Source: Solemya velum gill symbiont (GTDB lineage Bacteria > Pseudomonadota > Gammaproteobacteria > Chromatiales > Chromatiaceae). Taken from it: a stretch of 64,000 bases of DNA. The notes under the pieces are model-generated. The model made no database searches, had not been told where the DNA came from, and was given only the letters and a program-made list of their open reading frames with translations. The stretch spans positions 186,001 to 250,000 of the forward strand of contig NZ_JRAA01000002.1 in assembly GCF_000787395.1 (NCBI RefSeq), written 5' to 3'. The stretch's first letter is position 1; every line of letters starts with the position of its first letter. Both the position numbers and the translations under genes were made by a program. This document shows positions 29,438 through 39,214 of this stretch, piece after piece.

Positions 29438-30385
29438 CTAGCCGGACTTATCTTCTACCCGACGCCAGTTATCTCCCTCGCGAAACACCTCGTAGCGACA
29501 CCAGCGGGTAAATTCCGCAGAGGTAGCAGAGCCATTGGATGGTGCGCCCTCTCCTTCAACAATACGATAAATGATACCGTCGTCGCGACCTGCTTCATCT
29601 GACGAGATGTCGATGATGCGCCTGATCGACCAGGCGTCTCCCGGTTTACCATTACTGTAGTAATGGCCGGACATCAGCTCATCGGGAGATAAACGCCTGT
29701 TTTGCCGACTGCGTGTTGCCAACTCATAAATGCGCAGCAGGTCATTCTCACTGACATCGATATAGGAGTTGATCTCACTGAGGGCGTAAACAAAGTCCTC
29801 ATGGGCAATCGCCTCGTAGGATTCAGACGAAAGCTGTTCTTTTTTCACGGCCAGGCGCTGATACAGCCAGGTTGGATAACGGCGCCACTCGAAAAAGAGA
29901 TTGAACAGAATCGCAGTGACAAGAATTGCCAGTGTGTTGGCAAGAACAGGCGTGAGCACAAACTGGTATCCAAGTGCTTCAATTTCACTACCGCCAATCA
30001 CGGCAACCAGTGCAGTTGCCCCGCCCGGCGGGTGTATGCAGCGCAGGTAATGCATGGCGCCGACAGCAAGTGCAACAGCCAGTGGTGCAGCAAGCAGATC
30101 GGAGGGAATCATCAGTGAACAAGTGACACCAAGCAGCGCTGAAACGAGATGCCCGCCTACTACAGACCAAGGCTGTGCCAAGGCACCGTGTGGAACTGCG
30201 AAGAGTAATACTGCCGAGGCACCCATTGAAGCGATAACCAGGTAGGAGTCTTCATCTCCAAGGAAATAGCGACTGGTCAGTACAACCGCCGCTATACCAA
30301 GAAATGCACCCAGTGCCGAGACAATCCGTTCCCTGTGGCTAACCTCACGCCACTCTATACCCAGGATATCGAAGAGTGTTTTCAT
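29438..30385 (-). CDS. HPP-family membrane protein with extra C-terminal domain
   Basis: The first 180 of 315 residues form an HPP domain with about five membrane helices. It includes the family signature CIHPPGGATAL, plus MGASAVLLFAVPHGALAQPW and ALGYQFVLTPVLANTL. HPP proteins are linked to nitrite transport in cyanobacteria and chloroplasts; that role is not shown here. The remaining 135 residues are a soluble region (RRLSPDELMSGHYY, DDGIIYRIVEGEG, EFTRWCRYEVFREGDNWRRV) that I cannot assign. It lies 34 bases after the Usp gene and 65 bases before the CphA-like gene, all on the same strand. Confidence 0.85.
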   Translation of the reverse strand: MKTLFDILGIEWREVSHRERIVSALGAFLGIAAVVLTSRYFLGDEDSYLVIASMGASAVLLFAVPHGALAQPWSVVGGHLVSALLGVTCSLMIPSDLLAAPLAVALAVGAMHYLRCIHPPGGATALVAVIGGSEIEALGYQFVLTPVLANTLAILVTAILFNLFFEWRRYPTWLYQRLAVKKEQLSSESYEAIAHEDFVYALSEINSYIDVSENDLLRIYELATRSRQNRRLSPDELMSGHYYSNGKPGDAWSIRRIIDISSDEAGRDDGIIYRIVEGEGAPSNGSATSAEFTRWCRYEVFREGDNWRRVEDKSG

Positions 30386-30419
30386 GTCGATGACTGGCGA
30401 CAGGAGATTCTGGTGAAAC

Positions 30420-30845
30420 TCAACGCACCACGGTCACAGAACAGGGCGCATGCCGTACAACTCTCGAAGCGTTGTGGCCTATCAGGTAGTCCTTGATGCC
30501 ATCATGTCCTGATGCGACTACAATCACATCTGCATTAATCTCTTTCGCCATCTCGATAATCTCATTGTAGACAGTACCTTCTGCGACGATACTTCCATAT
30601 TGAATATCGTCAGGAAGATGATCCTTCTCAAATGCCTCCAGCGCCGCGAGGGCTTTCTCCTCAAGTTCCTTCTTGTAGTCCTCGGGAAAATACTGATCAA
30701 CAATTGCCATACCATAATCAGGTATCACGTTCAGCAGGTGCAAAGTGCCACCTGATGACCTGACATATTCAATCGCCACCGGCAACGCCTTTTTCCATGA
30801 CGACTCATGATGCAAATCAACTGCAAGTAAAACCTCTTTGAACAT
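30420..30845 (-). CDS. UspA-family protein next to TRAP permease
   Basis: The 141-residue universal stress protein has the ATP-binding signature GHDGIKDYLIGHNASRVVRH near 113-132 and a C-terminal CSVTVV strand. The N-terminus KEVLLAVDLHHESSWKKAL is the usual first strand and helix. It starts 9 bases after the TRAP permease stop. The Usp protein TeaD is encoded next to the TeaABC TRAP transporter of Halomonas and tunes its activity; a similar role here is inference from position. Confidence 0.88.
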   Translation of the reverse strand: MFKEVLLAVDLHHESSWKKALPVAIEYVRSSGGTLHLLNVIPDYGMAIVDQYFPEDYKKELEEKALAALEAFEKDHLPDDIQYGSIVAEGTVYNEIIEMAKEINADVIVVASGHDGIKDYLIGHNASRVVRHAPCSVTVVR

Positions 30846-30854
30846 TGTTGCCCC

Positions 30855-33478
30855 CTATGCAGAAGAAGAAAGTCTGCGACGCTGTATAATAATAATAATA
30901 AACAACAATACGACTGCAGGAGTAAAGAATAACTCCTTTGGCATGCGTTCAGCAGGCAGCTCGATACGTTTCACGCTAACGGGTTCATCCGCATAAAAGT
31001 CAAACTGCAGCAGAGTCTGCGACAGCGCTGTGTTTAACATCGGCTCTTCCAGCAGGGCCCTGTCCCCTTGCACATCAACCATCAGGCCTGCTGCTGACAT
31101 AAGGCGCTCATCACCAGTGCCGCTCTCACCGAGTGGTGCATAGAGCGTCAACTGCTTGATTTTACCGTTTCGGCTGTCAGGGCCCTCTACTACCATGCGC
31201 AGCTGATCATCAGCCGGTGCGGCTTGTGCATGTTGCAGGATCTCTATTCCTGGCCTGTATTCATAGGGTGATGAAACCTGGTCAAGCCAGAAACCGGGAC
31301 GAAACATGGTGAAAGCGACCAGCAGCAGCAAGAGTGTCTCCCACCACCTGTTGCGTACGAACATGAAACCCTGCGTGGCAGAGGCGAATGCCATCATCGC
31401 AACCAGGGCGACAAGGAAAACAAACACTGCCTGAACCGGACCGACGTTGATCAGCAACAGGTCCGTATTGAAAATGAACAGGAATGGCAGAATGGCAGTA
31501 CGAATATCATAGGTGAAGCCCTGAATACCGGTACGAATGGGATCTCCACCTGAGATTGCCGAGGCTGCGAAAGCCGCAAGTCCCACCGGCGGCGTATCGT
31601 CGGCAAGAATACCAAAATAGAAGACAAACATATGTACTGCGATCAGCGGAACAATCAGTCCCGACTGGGCGCCGACAGAGATAATCACTGGCGCCATCAG
31701 GCTCGATACCACGATGTAGTTAGCCGTGGTCGGCAGGCCCATACCAAGTATCAGGCTCAGCAGAGCGACCAGGAACAGCATCAGCATCAGGTTACCGCCG
31801 GAGAGAAACTCGACAAATTCACCCATGATCTGGTGCGCACCTGTGAGTGATATTGTGCCGACAATAATACCAGCCGCACCCGTGGCCACGGCAATGCCAA
31901 TCATGTTGCGTGCACCGGCAACCATGCCGTCGATCAGCTGTGACCAACCACGCTTGATGCCATCTGCAATACTCCCCTGCTTGCGCATAATGGACTTGAG
32001 GCTGTGTTGGGTCAGGGCAATAAAAATCATTCCCATGGTAGCCCAGAATGCAGAGAGCCCGGGTGAGAAACGTTCGATCATCAGGCACCAGACAAGCACG
32101 ACGATTGGCAACAGGTAATAGAGTCCTGTTCTTACCGTCGGACGCAGTTCCGGTTTGACCAGCATTGGACGACTGAGGTCATCCAGGTCGAGATCGGGTA
32201 TGCCTGCGGCATATTTTGCCAACAGGATGTAGCCGATGAGAAAAAGACCCATGGCGATATATATGGTGCTGTCACCAAAAACTCCCTTGGTCCAGCCGAG
32301 TCCGTAGTAGAGCCCGGCTGCCAGTCCGGAGACAACAAGAAAACCCAGCAGTACATTGGCGATACGTGAAATCAGCTTTCCGGGCTGTGAGCCCCTTGGT
32401 AAACCCTGAAGACCCAGTTTCATCGCCTCAAGATGAACGATGTAAAGCAGCGCAATATAGGAGACCAGTGCAGGCAGGAATGCGTGCCGGATCACCTCAA
32501 GATAGCTGACACCAACATACTCGATCATGAGGAATGCCGCAGCACCCATAACCGGTGGTGTGAGCTGGCCATTAGTACTCGACGCCACCTCGACAGCACC
32601 CGCCTTCTCCGGTGGAAAACCGGTCCGCTTCATCAGTGGAATTGTGAATGTACCTGTTGTTACCGTGTTGGCAATCGAGGAGCCGGAGATCATTCCGGTC
32701 ATGGCAGATGAGAGCACCGACGCCTTGGCCGGTCCGCCTCTGAAGTGACCAAGCATTGCAACAGCCGTCTTGATAAACCAGGCACCGGCACCTGCTTTTT
32801 CAAGTATCGAACCAAACAGAACAAACAGGAATATCATGGATGCGGAGACACCCAGTGCGACACCGAAAACACCTCGGTCTGCATCCAGTAGTGGCCCAGC
32901 GCCTTTGAGAGTGAGGCACCCTTCCACTGAATCACTTCCGGCAACCAGCTGTAATGACCGAAAAAGACATACATCATGAATACCGATGCGACCACCACCA
33001 GGGGCAAGCCAAGAGATCGATAGACGGAAATCAGCAGCAGCGTGATACCAACAGCAGAAACGACCAGGTCTGTCGTTGTCCACAAGCCAGGGCGCAGGGA
33101 TATTTCACTCTTGAAAGTCGGCAGGTAAAGACAGACTGCAACACCGACCAGGGCGAGTACCCAGTCATACCAGGGAATCCTGTCTCGCGGCGATTTGCTG
33201 AGGAGCGGAAACGCGGTAGCGGCAAGAAACATAGCAAATGCAAGATGGATTGCACGTGTTTCATCCGAGTTGAATGTCAGGTTGACACCCAGGGTCGTTG
33301 TCAGCCAGAAAGGCAGCGTGGAAGAGACGTAAATCTGAAACAGTGACCAGGCAAGCGGAACGAGTATCAGCAGTGTGCCTGCCATACCGACAGGATGACG
33401 TGCGCCAGTATCGCTCTCGGCGACCATCTCCTCGATACTGCTCTCCCGCGTAGTGGATTTAGTCTGCACTTCAGTCAT
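30855..33478 (-). pseudogene. TRAP transporter fused permease (4TM-12TM), frameshifted
   Basis: The N-terminal frame (ATG 33476-33478) encodes a small-permease-like part with membrane helices and reads in frame up to HYWMQTE. The following frame resumes with VFGVALGVSASMIFLFVLFG and continues through the DctM-like large permease with GMISGSSIANTVTTGTF and LILGMGLPTTANYIVVSSLM, ending at 30855. Adding one G at the GG of GAGGTG (CC at 32872-32873 on the plus strand) restores MQTEGVFGVALG. The protein would then have about 874 residues. Fused permeases of this type work with TAXI receptors, and one is encoded just upstream. The uptake system is disabled if the deletion is real. Confidence 0.87.
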
Positions 33479-33511
33479 ACTCTTCCTGTGAAAGATCCTG
33501 GTCAGGAAATT

Positions 33512-33546
33512 AAAAAACCGCCGGGTGTCATGGACAGCCGGCGGTT
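33512..33546 (-). terminator. Intrinsic terminator between TAXI receptor and permease genes
   Basis: On the minus strand AACCGCCGG (33538-33546) pairs with CCGGCGGTT (33516-33524), followed by six T. It lies after the receptor stop at 33563 and before the permease start at 33478, so read-through probably sets a high receptor-to-permease ratio. Confidence 0.85.
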
Positions 33547-33562
33547 AGAGACTACAGAATAC

Positions 33563-34564
33563 TTACTTCATCAAGCCAAGTTCCTTGTAGGCTTTTTCTG
33601 CGCCAGGATGCAGCGGTGCAGAAAGACCATCAGTAACCATGGTCTTGGGATCAAGATTGGCAAATGCCGGATGCAGTTTACGGAACTGCTCAATATTCGA
33701 CATCGTCTCCTTGGCGACGGCATAAGCTGCGTCGTCAGGCACATTCGCTGATGTAACGACAGTTGCACCAACACCGAATGTAGTTACGTCCTTATCCGTA
33801 CCTGCGTACATACCACCAGGAATGGTTGCGACCCGGTAAAACGGATTATCTGCAACCAGCTTGTCGATCGCTGCACCGGTCACATTGACAAGCTTCACAT
33901 CACAGGAAGTTGTTGCCTCTTTGATAGCAGCGGCAGGATGACCAACTGTATAGATCATGACATCGATCTTGTTGTCACACAGGGCTGCAGCCATTTCAGA
34001 ACCTTTCAACTCCGAAGCCAGTGCAAAATCACTATTCTTCATGCCAAATGCGTCCATGACCACTTCCATGGTAGCGCGTTGACCTGAGCCCGGGTTACCG
34101 ATGTTGACACGTTTACCCTTGATCTCTTCAAAGTTGTTAATACCGGAATCAGTGCGCACGACAACGGTGAAAGGTTCAGGATGAACCGAGAACATGGCGC
34201 GTAATTCCTTGAATGGCCCGGCATCTTTAAACTTGGAAGTGCCGTTATAGGAATGAAATTGCCAGTCGGACTGGGCAACACCAAATTCAAGTTCACCAGC
34301 ACGAATCGTGTTGATGTTATAGACGGAACCACCGGTACTCTCTGCAGAACAGCGGTAACCATGCTCCTTACGCGTCTTGTTGACCAATCGGCAAATCGCT
34401 CCGCCTGTCGGGTAGTAGACTCCGGTTACGCCACCTGTACCAATAGAAACAAATTTTTGTGCTGCACTCGCAACTGTCGGAATGCTGCCTATTGTTGCTG
34501 CTGCCAGAACTGTTGCAGCCACTGCGGTTTGTGTAAAAATCTTCTTCATAGTCGTTCCACTCAT
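33563..34564 (-). CDS. TAXI-family TRAP transporter substrate-binding protein
   Basis: The product of about 333 residues starts MSGTTMKKIFTQ at the ATG 34562-34564, preceded by TTGGAG. It has a signal peptide cleaved near ASA. The mature part matches TAXI receptors: FVSIGTGGVTGVYYPTGGAI, STGGSVYNINTIRAGELEFG, NIGNPGSGQRATMEVVM and DVMIYTVGHPAAAIKEA. TAXI proteins are periplasmic receptors feeding fused TRAP permeases; known ligands include glutamate and dicarboxylates, but the substrate cannot be read from sequence. The gene is intact although its permease is frameshifted. Confidence 0.92.
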   Translation of the reverse strand: MSGTTMKKIFTQTAVAATVLAAATIGSIPTVASAAQKFVSIGTGGVTGVYYPTGGAICRLVNKTRKEHGYRCSAESTGGSVYNINTIRAGELEFGVAQSDWQFHSYNGTSKFKDAGPFKELRAMFSVHPEPFTVVVRTDSGINNFEEIKGKRVNIGNPGSGQRATMEVVMDAFGMKNSDFALASELKGSEMAAALCDNKIDVMIYTVGHPAAAIKEATTSCDVKLVNVTGAAIDKLVADNPFYRVATIPGGMYAGTDKDVTTFGVGATVVTSANVPDDAAYAVAKETMSNIEQFRKLHPAFANLDPKTMVTDGLSAPLHPGAEKAYKELGLMK

Positions 34565-34626
34565 GTTTTTGTTCTCCAAGAACAAAACACTAGCAGAAGA
34601 ATGGGTGAACTTTCAATGGCGCATAC

Positions 34627-35553
34627 TCATACCTGCCCCATCAGCCTCTTGACGTGAACAGTGACACACCTTGCCAATGCATCAAGTGAATAGCCGCCTT
34701 CCAGGGTTGAAACAACTTTGCCCTCGCAATAGGTATCAGCAAGTGAACACAACTGCTGTGTCACCCATGCGTAGTCCGACTCGTGCAGTTCCATCTGTGC
34801 CATATCATCCGAGATATGTGCATCAAAACCGGCAGATATCAAAATGAGTTGCGGCTTGAAGGCCTCAATTGCCGGGACAAATGCGGTACTCACGGCATCA
34901 CGAAACTCACGACTTCCTGCGCCTGCCGGTAACGGACAGTTGACGATGTTATCCACACTCGTATCTGCCCCGCTACCCGGGTAGAAAGGATGCTGAAAGC
35001 TTGAGCAGAAAAGCACCTTGGAATTACCACTGAAAATATCCTCTGTGCCATTGCCGTGATGCACGTCAAAATCAACAATCGCAACACGCTCCAGTCCATA
35101 TGCCTCGATAGCATGTGCAGCTGCAACTGCGACATTATTGAAGAAACAGAAACCCATTGCCCGGTTATGCTCGGCATGGTGTCCCGGCGGGCGCACAGCA
35201 CAAAATGTCTTTTTAACCTGTCCGGTCATGACCATGTCGACAGCCTGAACATTGGCACCTGCAGCAAACAGGGCAGCGTCGAGTGTATCCGGGCACATGG
35301 CGGTGTCACCATCGAGATAGGCAAACCCATCTGCCGGTGAGGTCTCAAACACCTGGTCGATATAATCTGAATCATGCACGCGCAACAGCTGCTCTCGCTC
35401 AACCTTGTGAGCTTCGCGGTGATATAGGTAAGGCTCGACACCTGCAGAGATCAGGCGGTCGTTAATCGCATGCAATCTTTCAGGACACTCGGGATGGTAA
35501 TCGCCCATGTTATGCAGCATGAAAGAGTGATGTGTGATGAAACCTATAGCCAT
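34627..35553 (-). CDS. Histone-deacetylase-family (class II-like) amidohydrolase
   Basis: The 308-residue protein has the zinc-dependent deacetylase core. RPPGHHAEHNRAMGFCFFNN holds the catalytic His pair, VDFDVHHGNGTEDIF and SAGFDAHISD the zinc-binding Asp/His/Asp, and EGGYSLDAL the C-terminal glycine motif. Bacterial members remove acetyl groups from lysines or from small amines. Divergent transcription from the acyl-CoA synthetase/GNAT gene 130 bases away suggests it reverses that protein's lysine acetylation, which is inference. It ends 62 bases before the TAXI receptor start on the same strand. Confidence 0.9.
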   Translation of the reverse strand: MAIGFITHHSFMLHNMGDYHPECPERLHAINDRLISAGVEPYLYHREAHKVEREQLLRVHDSDYIDQVFETSPADGFAYLDGDTAMCPDTLDAALFAAGANVQAVDMVMTGQVKKTFCAVRPPGHHAEHNRAMGFCFFNNVAVAAAHAIEAYGLERVAIVDFDVHHGNGTEDIFSGNSKVLFCSSFQHPFYPGSGADTSVDNIVNCPLPAGAGSREFRDAVSTAFVPAIEAFKPQLILISAGFDAHISDDMAQMELHESDYAWVTQQLCSLADTYCEGKVVSTLEGGYSLDALARCVTVHVKRLMGQV

Positions 35554-35683
35554 ACCTGTGCTCCCTTCATAAATATTTCATGCAATAAATGATAATTGAT
35601 GTTGCGGCGCAACAACATACTGGACTATTCTGTACATATGGTCAATTTACACCCCGAATCTCCTTGGCATTGAGACAATTATC

Positions 35684-38365
35684 ATGAAAAAGCACTATCT
35701 CTCCAAACTCTTTGAACCTGATTCAATTGCAATTATCGGTGCATCAGAATCCGAGGGTTCAGTTGGTGGGCAGGTTCTGAGGAATCTGCTTGATAGTGGT
35801 TTCGGCGGCGCCCTCTATCCTGTCAATCCAAAGCATGATGAAATCATGGGACTATCTGCCTACAAATCTGTTTCAGGGGTCGATCACACGATTGAACTCG
35901 CTGTGATAGCCACACCGGCCAAACTCATCCCTGGCATCATGCAAGAGTGTGCAGATCATGGTGTCGCTGCCGTGATTGTTATCTCTGCAGGATTTGCAGA
36001 AATCGGTAAGGCCGGTCTGGACCTGCAAAACGAGATTGTCGATATTGCACGAACCTATGATATCCCCTTGATTGGTCCAAACTGCCTGGGCATCGTCAGA
36101 CCACGCGTTGGCCTCAATGCGACTTTTGCCAAGAGTCCGGCAAAAACCGGTGAGCTTGCACTGGTTGCCCAGTCAGGTGCCTTCTGTACTGCCCTGCTCG
36201 ATTGGGCCGATACCGAGGGCTTTGGCTTTTCGGCAGTCGCTTCTCTTGGTGCTACCGCAGATATTGGCTTTGGTGAAGTCCTCGACTACCTGGCAGTTGA
36301 TCCGGAAACAAGAAGTATCCTGCTCTATATCGAAGGCATTACGGATACACGCTCCTTTATGAGTGGTCTGCGTGTTGCAGCACGTCTCAAGCCCGTTATC
36401 GTGGTGAAATCAGGACGCAATGATACAGGTACAAAAGCTGCCGTCTCGCACACGGGTGCGATGGCCGGGTCTGACAACGTTTTCGATAGCGCGGTTAAAC
36501 GTGCCGGAGCCGTTCGCGTAAAAACTGTTGCACAGCTGTTTGCTGCGGCAAAAGTCCTCGCTTCAGGAACGCGTGTCAGTGGCTCACGCCTTGCAATTAT
36601 CACTAACGGTGGTGGCCCGGGCGTCATGGCGGCAGATCGTGCACACGATATCGATGTGCCACTCGCGGAGATGTCGCAGAAGACTTATGATCACCTGGAT
36701 AGCGTGCTGCCTCCATTCTAGTCACACTCCAACCCCATCGATATTCTCGGTGATGCACCACCCGAGCGCTATCGCCAGGCCACCGAAGCGATCCTCAAGG
36801 ACAGGAGTGTCGACGGCGTACTGGTCTTGCTGACACCACAGGCAATGACAGATCCAACCGGTTGCGCACAGGCAATTGTCGATGCAAGGGGAAAATCAAC
36901 CAAGCCGGTACTCACCTGCTGGATGGGTGAGAGTCTTGTTGAGGAAGGCCGCCAGATACTGGCAGATTCCGGCATCCCGCATCTGCGCAGCCCGGAAGCA
37001 GGTGTTGAATCCTTCGGTTACCTTGCCTGCTATCACCGTAACCAGAAGGCGTTGCTACAGGCTCCCGGCCCACTCTCTGAGCACAAGGTTCCTGATGTTG
37101 AGGGTGCAAGGCTGATCATTGAAAACGTACTGAGTGAGAGACGCCAGACACTCAACACGGCAGAGGCAAAGGCGGTATTGAATGCTTTTCAGATCCCTAC
37201 CTCGCCAACCCTGAACGTCTCGTCTGCAGGAGAGGCCCTGGTCGCAGCTGAAAGTGTTGGTTTGCCAGTTGCAATGAAAATCAATTCACCCGATATAACG
37301 CACAAATCGGATGTCGGTGGTGTACGCCTCAACATCAACGAGCCGCGTTCGGTACGCACTGCTTATCGCGAGATGATCGACTCTGTTCAGGAAGCGATGC
37401 CGAATGCACATATTGATGGTGTCACAATTGAACCCATGATCAACAAGCCACATGCGCGCGAGCTGATTATCGGTGTTTCCAACGATCCCGTTTTTGGCCC
37501 GGTCATCAGCTTCGGTACAGGAGGTATTGCGGTAGAGGTCTACGGTGATTCGCATGTCGCCCTTCCTCCACTGAATGAATATCTCAGCAAACAGCTGATC
37601 GATAGCACGCGTGCCTCGAAAATGCTGGGCAAATTTCGCAACCTGCCGGCAGCCAATCTCGATGCCCTGATCAATGTTCTGCAGAGAACTTCAGAAATCG
37701 TCTGCGAACTGCCCGAAATCGATGAACTCGATATCAATCCCGTACTGCTGGATGACAAGGAGGTCATTGCAGTCGATGCACGCATCACTGTGCGTCCGCC
37801 TAAAACCAGTACCGAGAGTTTCGGTCACATGGCAATTCACCCCTACCCGACCGAGTTGGTCTCAAGTTGGCAGCATGCTGACGGCACCGATATCGTGGTT
37901 CGTCCTATCCGTCCTGAAGATGCCAATATCGAGCAGGACTTTGTCACCAACCTGTCGGCCGAGAGTAAATATTTCCGATTCGTACAGAACTTCGAAAACC
38001 TCACGCCGATGATGCTGGCACGCTTTACCCAGATCGACTATGACACCGAGATGGCGCTGATTGCAGTGATCAATGATGAAAAGCCGAATGCCAGGGCGGT
38101 CGGTGTTGCACGCTATGTGACCAATCCGGATCACGAGTCGTGCGAGTTTGCCCTCACCGTTGCCGACGACTGGCAGAAGCACGGCATTGGTCGCGAACTG
38201 ATGCAACGCCTGATGACAATCGCCAAGGATCGCGGCATCGAAATCATGATCGGTGAAGTATTGAAGAACAACAGCAAGATGCTGAAGGTGTGTGAAAAGC
38301 TGGGATTCCGCCTGTCTCGTGATGCCAGCGAACCCGAATTTGTCGAAGTACGCAGGCACCTGTAA
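35684..38365 (+). pseudogene. Acyl-CoA synthetase (NDP-forming)/GNAT lysine acetyltransferase with in-frame amber codon
   Basis: The frame starts at ATG 35684. The CoA-binding domain (FEPDSIAIIGASESEGSVGG) and succinyl-CoA-ligase-like domains (GPNCLGIVRP; SGAFCTALLDWADTEGFG) come first. At 36719-36721 a TAG follows LPPF; the next codons read SHSNPIDILGDAPPERYRQ in the same frame, where relatives have Trp (TGG). The rest has an ATP-grasp domain (TSPTLNVSSAGEALVAAESV, MKINSPDITHKSDVGGV) and a C-terminal GNAT domain (HGIGRELMQRLMTIAKDRG). The whole would be 893 residues, like Pat/YfiQ-type acetyltransferases. The interrupted form gives a 345-residue fragment; an internal start (for example ATG 36827 or 36842) could make the C-terminal part. 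Confidence 0.88.
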
Positions 38366-38440
38366 GCGGTTGACACAGATCTGCAGAGAGATATTCTGTT
38401 TTAACCTGACTGAATCTCTCTGAGCCATAAGGATCGCAAG

Positions 38441-38875
38441 ATGAATAAACGCCTGACCGCAGCACAACTGATTCTGGTTATCACCATCCTGGTGGCCTCT
38501 CAAAGCCTTGCAGCAAAGGAGAAAGGTTATCCTGCCATCCCGCTGCTCTCGACCGAAACCACGATTGTCGGAGAATCGATTGCCTATCCGACCACTGGCC
38601 AGGCAAAAGTTACGGCAGCAATTGTCACCCTTGCTCCCGGTGAAAAAACGATCCTGCATAAGCATGGTGTGCCGCTATTTGCGTACATACTCGATGGTGA
38701 GTTAAGCGTGGATTATGGCAATGATGGAATACGCATTTACAAACAGGGAGATGCCTTTATGGAGGCGATGTCTGTTTCCCACTTCGGAGAGAACAATACT
38801 TCACAACCTGTCCGCATCCTCGCTGTTTACATGGGCGCAGAAGGATCTGAGAATGTCATCAAAATGACACAATAA
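38441..38875 (+). CDS. Exported single-domain cupin
   Basis: The 144-residue protein has a signal peptide ending at SLAAKEK. The cupin barrel shows the first motif in LAPGEKTILHKHGVPLFAYI (metal-binding HKH, then LDGELSVDYG) and the second in GDAFMEAMSVSHFGEN. It is predicted to be periplasmic. Substrate and activity are unknown. It lies 75 bases after the GNAT fusion gene, preceded by TAAGGATCG. Confidence 0.82.
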   Translation: MNKRLTAAQLILVITILVASQSLAAKEKGYPAIPLLSTETTIVGESIAYPTTGQAKVTAAIVTLAPGEKTILHKHGVPLFAYILDGELSVDYGNDGIRIYKQGDAFMEAMSVSHFGENNTSQPVRILAVYMGAEGSENVIKMTQ

Positions 38876-39214
38876 CCTCTCTGTAAACGGCAATTAATTA
38901 CGCCGCATACAACTCAGTAACCACAAATACACAGGCATTATGGACTCAGGCAGGCTGTCTGAGTTCTTAACTCCCAGCAACCGCTTTCCATCAGTAGTTG
39001 ACTTCACCCGAACAAATAGTACGACTCAGTACTAATCAGGATATGGCACTCACCTCGCTTACCTCCGTTCCGGAGTCATAAAAAATACTATTGGGAATTT
39101 TTTCCCATTTTCCTATCTTTTTGCCAAGTTTGTGTTTATCCTTAGCTATATGTATCAGCCAAAAAAGAAGCTGGTCTGGTTGAAAAACGAATAACAGGAA
39201 TCAGGGTAACCATC
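38876..39214. other. 339-base leader region upstream of the multihaem cytochrome
   Basis: No gene is seen. The region becomes AT-rich towards 39100-39170 and holds two small inverted repeats: AGTAC-6-GTACT at 39018-39033 and TGGGAA-4-TTCCCA at 39092-39107. Either could be a regulator site. No clear -35/-10 pair stands out. It probably contains the promoter for the cytochrome. Confidence 0.4.

Noticed and set aside
36719-36721. TAG read as pyrrolysine or programmed read-through
   Set aside because: No downstream element or supporting genes are seen, and relatives have tryptophan here, so a mutation or error is simpler.
37862-38665. 267-codon minus-strand frame opposite the GNAT domain
   Set aside because: It is antisense to clear GNAT and cupin sequence and has low-information composition.
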